From Tamarix chinensis (Eukaryota > Streptophyta > Magnoliopsida > Caryophyllales > Tamaricaceae): 64,000 nt of DNA. Below, piece by piece: positions 57,137-64,000 of the stretch. Numbering within the stretch: position 1 is the stretch's first letter; each line of letters opens with the position of its first letter. A program made the position numbers and the translations under genes. The notes beneath the pieces were generated by a model. That model was not told the DNA's origin, searched no databases, and worked only from the letters and a program-made list of their open reading frames with translations. The stretch covers positions 47,720,707 to 47,784,706 of the forward strand of contig CM060174.1 in the NCBI GenBank assembly GCA_030549775.1, in the 5' to 3' direction.

Positions 57137-58637
57137 TTGACAAATGATGTATTTTATGAGAAATATATAATCATGCATAGAGTATAATACATTACTAGTG
57201 TCATTTAGTTAAAATCTATATGTTTCATTGAATAAATTTTGTAAGTCATATTTTCTATCGTATGCATGGGATATAGCATAAGCATGATATATGGTTATAA
57301 ATTATTTGGTTGCCATTTTTTTAAGATAATAATTGGGGCAACCCTATTAATGCTTTGAGTGGTCTTATATACTCTTATGTGCTATATAACACCTCTTATA
57401 TTATCTAATAGATTAATGATGATGCTTATAACTTTTAAATCTTTTTAGCTTTGTGACGACCATTGATCATATTTTCATTAATCAAGAATGATATTATTAG
57501 GTTTTATAGCCATGTATTGGTGCACCATGTTATGTGTTTCATATCATACTTGGTATGTGAGTTTGGTATGTTAAAGTTTGAGTATGATGTATGTGTATTT
57601 AGCATAATTAGACTTATATAATCATATGTGCATCATGAACCTCTATAATAGAGTAACTTATCTTACTTGGTATGTGGCATACTGACATTCTTGTTTCATG
57701 CTCATTCTCATGCGTAGAAGACATTGTGTAGGTCAGTGACAGAGGCTAGTAGATAGCTACATCCTTTTGTTGGACTAGGGCATATGAGAGTAGAGGCTAT
57801 GTCATCCCTTTTCCCTCTTTTGATGGTCATTAAGAGACTTAGAGGTTTACTTATGTTATCCTTTCTTTTCATTTTTTTATATATATTTGGTACTCATTTT
57901 AAGGGTTTGATATAACCTTTATCTATAAACCTTAAACTTTCCTATCTACTATACTCTTCTTCTGTGAATTCTAGTTTCTCCTTCTTCTTTTTTGTTGGAT
58001 ACTCAACCTTTTTTCTAGCCTATGTCCAACCTATAAACTACTATCTCAAGTTAGATGCAGTCGTAGGTTGTTTTTGTACTTTTTCCACAAAAGCTTTTGA
58101 TAAATGAATTTTTTTTATAGTGGAAACTAAGGTTGTTACATTTTAATTCCTTTAATACAAATGAGGCATATGCTAAAACTTATTACCTCCTTTTTTGTAT
58201 AGTATGCAATAGAAAAGCATGCTAGGATGATTCCATGACGTGTGTTAAGTTTGGCATGAATTTTGTGTACTCTTATGGTTTGTGTTTTGGGTTGATTTCG
58301 TTGTTGTTGTTCATTGAAATATTGTGGATTTTTATGGTGAATTTATGAGGCTATGTAGATTAATTTTGATATAAAACATTTTTAGGTTTGACTATGATTA
58401 GGTAGTGTTATGATTGATTAAAGTTTGAGTAAAAAAATACATGAAATTGTTAAGTTTTGTCCAAAATTGACCATGAGCCTCATTTTTTGTGTTAGATTTA
58501 TTTTTGTGAGATTTAAATGATACCATGGAAATCCTTTATGTGCTCAATTCAAACTTCATATATAAGTGATTTTAATTTGATCTTGTTTAGCATATCTAAA
58601 TTTTGTTGAAGTTGATAATGGTTTAGATTTTTGTAAG
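57137..58637 (+). other. unclassified, possible plus-oriented LTR remnant to about 58140
   Basis: AT-rich sequence without coding signs. GGTTGTTACA at about 58131-58140 resembles an LTR 3' end, and the texture (ATGAG/GTATGT-rich) recalls the middle of the plus LTR at 12500-13300. After 58140 I see nothing assignable. The motif GTAAG precedes the next LTR start. Confidence 0.3.
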
Positions 58638-61450
58638 TGTAATACCACCAATTTTTACAACCAAATTTTTTTCATTTAAGTTAATGCACCTACTATAAAG
58701 AAAAACTAGAGGATTCCACCATTACATCAAACCTAAGATATGTGTGTCCATTTATCTTATTTATACTCAATGCAAGGCTAATACATTTAACTAAAATTAT
58801 GAACATGAATCAGAAATATCATAAGAAAGAGAAATAGTTTTGCGATCAATGACATAATAAAGTTTACAATCAAATGTAGGAGAAAAGTAAAGAGTTTAGA
58901 AACCAAAATGATAGAAAATTGTAACATAGTGGGAAAATCCTAACTAGTTAGGTAGCGTAACTCTTCGATATATTAAATCTTAAGAGAAAATAGCTATATA
59001 AAGGCCCACATCAAGCTAGCTAAATCTATAAAACATCATTTATTGTGATAAACAAATGTCAGATCAATATAATGACCACCCATGGATGATCAAGTACTGG
59101 TGAAACAAGCCTATCTTATAACATAAAAATAGCTCGTGTAACACATAAAGGTCATATTAATCATAGCATAAATAATAAAATTACACATACAATCATGGAA
59201 TTAAGTAAAATAATTAGGATAATTGTATGCATCTCAACTAATAAATCTAATTATATTAAGATTTTTTAACCCACGCACCTATTCTTCCATGATGAATGAA
59301 TATCATATCATTACCACAAGGAAAACATGTTCCATAAACATAGACATACCATCTTCTGATAATAATCTAGTAGATCATCAATTCTAGTGTGGATGTTTAT
59401 AGGTGTTAACACCAAATGCAAACTTGGACATACTCTCCACCAATAATAATCTAGTAGAGCATCAATTCCAATATGGGAGTTTGTAGGTGATAACACCAAA
59501 TGCAAATGGATTATGCATATGTTAAGTACCCACACCTTAAAATTAGGTGATTAGGTGATTACACATAATGTAAGGATAAATCCATAAATCATGGCATACC
59601 CTCTACACTTGGAACATTATAGAGCACCGACACCATGATACTCTACCAAATTCAGCACACAAGGTACCAAGTGAATAAGGGGTGAAACTCTACAAATTAT
59701 GATACACCCTTAATAAGCCATAAACCTTTTGGGGGCACCATCAACACCATTTTCCACAATTGAACTATAAATTGAGTGTAAAAGAAAAGAAACTTGACCA
59801 ATCATGACACATCATCAAGAAGACACAAACAATGTGAAGCACCATTATCATGACGATCTACCATAGTATAACTAGATACTGAGTGAAAAGGGATAAAAAA
59901 AAAAGAAAATACCATAGAGTAGTAAACCTACTAACTCTCGACGAACTATTCAAGAGCTGGAGAAAAAGGGCTCAAATGAAATATTCACTATTAGTGTTTT
60001 TCAAATGACTACACAAAACCCAATCCACAGCCACAAACTACATAAATAAACCATTTTTTAATCTTTACATAAGCTAAACTATTTAAGGCCAAGATTATAA
60101 CTAAATGTCAAATTCTAAGTCAACATTGGTCAAACCCATAAATATGATAAAATCTTCCCAAAAGACAAGTTAGCTTGCTTTAGAACACAAAGCATAAATA
60201 AAAAAATGAATAGAAGGACCTATATACTTTTATGAGAGTAACCAGTTGACTACTTACCCCACACAAGGTTAATGTATCCATATTAAAGTCAAGACAAAAT
60301 TTTAGCGAAACAACCTAGATGGGTTACTAGCACCAATTCACTAGTGCTATAGGGAGAATGGTATAAACTAGCTCACTACACCACAACATGGAGAGGATAA
60401 TAAAATATAATTTAGCCATTAAGGTTTTCAAGATAAAACCACAAATCAAATTTTTTTATCATTTCATTAGATTTAATTATTCAAGGCCAAGATCATGATT
60501 TAATGCCAAGGAATAACTAAAAAGGTGTTATAAAAGCATCATGGAAAAATAAAATAATAATAAAATAAGAAATATCATGCAAAATAAGTTGATCGATTCA
60601 TCTAACTAGTTAATTCATTTGGGCATATTAGATAAAAGAAAATAAATAATATGCATAAAAAAGTTGATAGATTGATCAAATTGATCAACTATTCTTATGA
60701 ACCAGTCAGTGGGTACAGGTTGAGATAAAAAAGCTCGGGAAAAAAGTAGCCAGTTAATGAGTTTCATAAATCAATCAACTATTCTTAAAACTTATCAATG
60801 GGTTTAAGCTAAAACAAAGTCACTCTAGTCACAAAATATATAGTTGATGGGTTTAGCAAACTAGTTAACTATTCATAAGAAACAATTGATGGATTTAGCT
60901 AACAAATTGACTAGTTAAGGAAAATCAAACACAAACGACACATTTCACACTTAGCCCAAAAAAAACTACCATTATCCTATACTTAGCAACCATAATTAAA
61001 ACATGACCAACTCTTTATATCATGTGAATTGAAGCTAGCTAACCACTGCATAACATCATTATGTTTTATTTCATCAATTCCATGCCTCGGTCTAAAAATA
61101 GTTGAATCATTATCACATGCTTAATTAAAGGAAAAGTGAACAACACTTAAGATAATAATAAAATCATACTTATTGATCACTTGAAGTAGAAACTATGAAC
61201 ACATATATGAGATGAATCAAAAAGGCCATAATAACCACATGCAACTAAACTCAGCCAAATATGATATATATTCATATGATACTAGGATTATGGAACTAAC
61301 TAAACACGTTAAGCATTCTTAACAACAAAGCACTTCCTAAATTAACTTTTATGCCAAACTTCCAATACGCAAAGAATCCACTTCTATACCTGTATACAAA
61401 TAAAATACCATAATGTACACTTAAAACCAACCATAATTCACATTGCATTC
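58638..61450 (-). repeat. old family B LTR, 3' part, minus orientation
   Basis: Starts TGTAATACCACCAATTTTT, matching the left ends of the LTRs at 13621 and 48678. It includes a segment repeated at 59370-59430 and 59430-59500 (TAATAATCTAGTAGA..CATCAATTC then TAACACCAAATGCAAA) and TTGACTAGTT-type motif clusters (60230-60920). It breaks off before the leader block, at or just before the TA microsatellite, so its minus-strand 5' part is missing. No gene is visible. Confidence 0.55.
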
Positions 61451-61455
61451 CATGA

Positions 61456-61497
61456 TCATATATATCTATATATCTATATATATATATATATATATAG
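61456..61497. repeat. (TA)n / TATC microsatellite
   Basis: About 40 bases of TA repeats interrupted by two TATC units, at the junction between the old LTR and non-LTR sequence. Confidence 0.85.
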
Positions 61498-62260
61498 ATT
61501 TTGGATCATATACAAACTGTTATATATGTGCAAACTTAGGAACAGTTATAGGCGATATGATTAGACTAATAAACGATCAAGATTTAATTTGGAACAAACA
61601 GGTGATGCGGTGGCATAATAGTAAATAAATAACAAATCATGAGCCCCCAACCCCAAGCCCTTACCCCTCCTCCGTCTTTATCTTGTTTCTGCTGCCTCAT
61701 CCTTATTGTCTCTACTCTGCCATTCATGTCGCCCCCCTGGTAGCTCCCCGTCGCCCACATTCTCTTCCTTTTAGCTTTCCCTTAACACATTGCCCACTGC
61801 CCAGCTTTGAGCGACTAACCTTGACCTGTTGAAAGTCGTCCGCTCCAGCCTCTCGACCCTCACCCGCTCGTCTTCTACCTCTCGGTTTTCTCCATTTCTG
61901 TCGCGCGATGTCTCTGCCTCGCTCTCTTCGTCATTTTTTCTCCCTTTGGATCTCTCTATCATCGTTTCTCCATAAACCGCTCCAGTCTCTGCCTCGCTTG
62001 CTCCATCATTGTTCATATACGTCTGTTGAAGCAGCCTCTTTACATTTTCTATCTACCTCAGCAAACAAAATTGGTTTCATTGATACTCAGATCTGGCAAC
62101 ACAACGAGAGTTGTGGTATATGGTTTCATATTTTTGTGCATCTCTTCATTTTTTATCTCAATTTTTTATTCTAATTGTTGTGTCGATGTGTAGTAGTAGA
62201 GTCACAGGATTGGCCTTCAGCTAGATTCGGCAAGGATAAACAGGTTCAGGTTTTTCAATT
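61498..62260 (+). other. CT-rich block, candidate host gene leader or gene fragment
   Basis: Composition changes sharply at about 61640 from AT-rich to pyrimidine-rich with many CG dinucleotides, as in plant 5' leaders. An 88-codon frame (61908-62174) starts MSLPRSLRHFFSLWISLSSF and has no recognisable domain. A short direct repeat (TCTCTGCCTCGCT at 61911 and 61987) lies inside. A possible donor follows GATAAACAG|GTTCAG near 62235-62245. It is the only stretch in the window with the look of host gene sequence, but function and even gene status are unknown. Confidence 0.3.
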
Positions 62261-63085
62261 TGGATTATGTTTTGTTGGTTCATATATTTTTTTTTCTAAT
62301 AATTGTTTTTGATGGCAATGTCGGTACATATTAGTAATTTTATATGGTAGTCTAATAACTCTGATTAGTAATAATCAGAGTAATTTTAGTGTTGTTAGGT
62401 AGTTGTATGTTAATCTGATTACTAAATAGAGTGATAATTAGTGTAGTGTTAGTCTTAATAGAATGGCTATATGTTATTTGATTACTAATCAGAGTAATGT
62501 TACTCTAATTAGTGTTGATTATTGAAGGTATTTCATTTATCATATCTGTTTGTAGTTCATTTAGATCATGTTCTTATTTTGGCTATTGTGTATTGTTAGT
62601 TAACTTTGGAATGAAACTCTATTTTTGGGTTCTCCTTATTCTTATTCTTAATTTTTTATTTATTTAATTTTCTAAATAAATATTGACTAGTTCTCTTTTT
62701 AAAAATACTACTGAGATATGTCTAATTATAATAGGGATGCATGATATGTGTAGATGTGTTGGCAGACATGCACGACACATCGAGTGACCTCAAGAGTTTA
62801 TTCTCAACACTACTAATGTCAATTTTTTATATGTGAATGGCAGATTTTAGAATGGAAGACCAGAGTTGGATGTAAATTTTTTCAACTTTATGAAGGTATT
62901 AGTCATTGATGCTTTTCATTGTAGTTTAGACGATAGTGGAAGTTTTTTTTTCAGACTTGTATAAGATTCAATTTTAAGGAATTGTCAAATTTTGAATCAT
63001 GGAGGATTTTTTTCCTTCTCATATTGTATAATTAAATGAATGTATATTTAATTAGTATGTTTTTTTTTCTTTTGTTGAAACATGC
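62261..63085. other. AT-rich stretch with two short palindromes, otherwise nothing recognised
   Basis: ACTCTGATTA (62358-62367) pairs perfectly with TAATCAGAGT (62372-62381). ACTAATCAGAGTAA (62484-62497) pairs with TTACTCTAATTAGT (62500-62513) in 13 of 14 positions. A related CTGATTACTAA motif recurs between them. The T- and A-rich remainder could be intronic. Confidence 0.45.
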
Positions 63086-63089
63086 ATGC

Positions 63090-64000
63090 CTTTGGATGGA
63101 CATTAGATGGTTTAAGGTTTAGTGGGTTTGTGGTTTGGGTTTGTATAGTTTGGGGATTAAGGTTTAGGCTTTAGGGTTTAGAGGGTTTAGGGTTTATGGT
63201 TTAGTGTTTATGGTTTAGAGGGGTGAGGGTTTAAGGTTTAGAGTTTAGAGGGTTTTGGGGCTTATGGTTTGGGGTTTAGGTTTTAGAGGGTTTGGGGTTT
63301 AGGGTTTTGGTTTTAGAGGGTTTAGGTTTTAGGGTTTGGGGTTTAGGGTTTAGGGTTTAGGGTTTAGGGTTTGGGGTTTATGGTTTAGGGTTTAGGGTTT
63401 AGAGGGGTTGGCGTGTAGGGTTTGGGGTGTAGGGTTTAGAGGGTTTGGGGTTTAGGGGGATTTAGAGTTTGGGGTTTATGGTTTAGAGGGTTTGGGGTTT
63501 ATGGTTTAGGGTTTGGAGTGTTTAGGGTTTGGGGTTTAGGGTTTGGGGTTTGGGGTTTAGGATTTGGGGCTTGGGGTTTGGGGTTTAGGGTTTAGGGTTT
63601 AGAGGGTTTGGGGTTTAGTTTTAGGGTTTTGAGGGTTTACGGTTTGGGGTGTAGGGTATAGGGTTTGAGGTTTAGAGGGTTTGGAGTTTAGAGGTTAGGG
63701 TTTGGGCTTTATGGTTTAGATGGTTTGGGGTTTAGAGGGCTTAGGGTTTGGGGTTTATGGTTTAGAGGGCTTAGGGCTTAAAGGGTTTATGGTTTAGTGT
63801 TTAGGGTTGGGGGTTTAGGGTTTGGGGGTTGGGTTTTAGGTTTTAGGGTTTGGGGTTTGGGTTTTAGAGAGATCAGGGTTTAGGGTTTAGGGTTTAGTTT
63901 TAGTTTTTAGAGGGTTTGGGGTTTAAGGTTTAGAGGGGTTGGGGTTGAGGGTTTAGGGTTTAGTGTTTGGGTCTAGAGGGTTTGGGATTTAGGGTTTAGA
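63090..64000 (+). repeat. degenerate telomere-like (TTTAGGG)n tract
   Basis: About 0.9 kb of heptamer-like repeats running off the window. Variants TTTAGGG, TTTGGGG, TTTATGG, TTTAGAG and GGTTTAGAGGG alternate. The longest clean TTTAGGG run is at about 63340-63370 with four to five perfect units. The G-rich strand is the plus strand. The degree of degeneracy suggests an interstitial or subtelomeric block rather than an active chromosome end. Confidence 0.85.

Noticed and set aside
1..64000. tRNA, rRNA or other structural RNA genes
   Set aside because: No cloverleaf with A and B boxes or rRNA-like text was noticed. The only tRNA-like matches are short primer-binding sites of retrotransposons.

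Overview
The window looks like a gene-poor, transposon-dense stretch of a large angiosperm nuclear genome. I base this on degenerate plant-type LTR retrotransposons (Athila, Tekay/Del and Copia lineages), a CACTA (En/Spm) DNA transposon, a LINE tail, and a degenerate TTTAGGG-type telomere-like tract at the right edge. I see no intact host protein-coding gene and no tRNA or rRNA gene. Almost every open frame of 60-260 codons is chance, a shadow, or a fragment of a decayed transposon protein. I cannot name the species.

Layout. 1-440: AT-rich, with a weak possible gene remnant. About 1584-5855 plus 10348-10560: a decayed Copia element (LTR-like region with ~100 bp tandem repeats, primer-binding site, gag), split by a LINE 3' end (to 5562) and by solo LTR-1 (5856-10342). 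10590-13459: end of a plus-strand Tekay/Del pol, its polypurine tract and its 3' LTR. 13621-21675: two minus-oriented copies of a related LTR flanking a plus-strand gag-pol remnant. 21676-31570: the 3' part of a CACTA transposon, split by solo LTR-2 (26368-30751). 31589-48164: a minus-strand Athila element with both LTRs; the right one is split by solo LTR-3 (42614-47742). 48678-57136: an old minus-oriented LTR, split by solo LTR-4 (49138-54604). 58638-61450: another old minus LTR. 61640-62260: a CT-rich block that may be a host leader. 63090-64000: degenerate telomere-like repeats.

The most informative unit is a family of four very long (4.4-5.5 kb) solo LTRs, called family A here. Each has TG...CA ends and a perfect 5-bp target-site duplication, and all lie in the same orientation. 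They are much younger than the transposons they interrupt, which are full of stop codons and of changes that look like C-to-T decay. By homology to the one LTR whose direction is fixed by an adjacent pol and polypurine tract (11383-13459), and by a TATA-like box on the minus strand in three copies, they read right to left. Inside them are a conserved stem-loop, two kinds of tandem array (a CCGGTGG dyad array and, in two copies, a telo-box AAACCCTA array), a GC-rich upstream block with perfect inverted repeats, and a conserved donor/acceptor pair that could define an intron spanning both arrays. The functional readings are inference; the repeats, insertion junctions and target duplications are read directly from the sequence.
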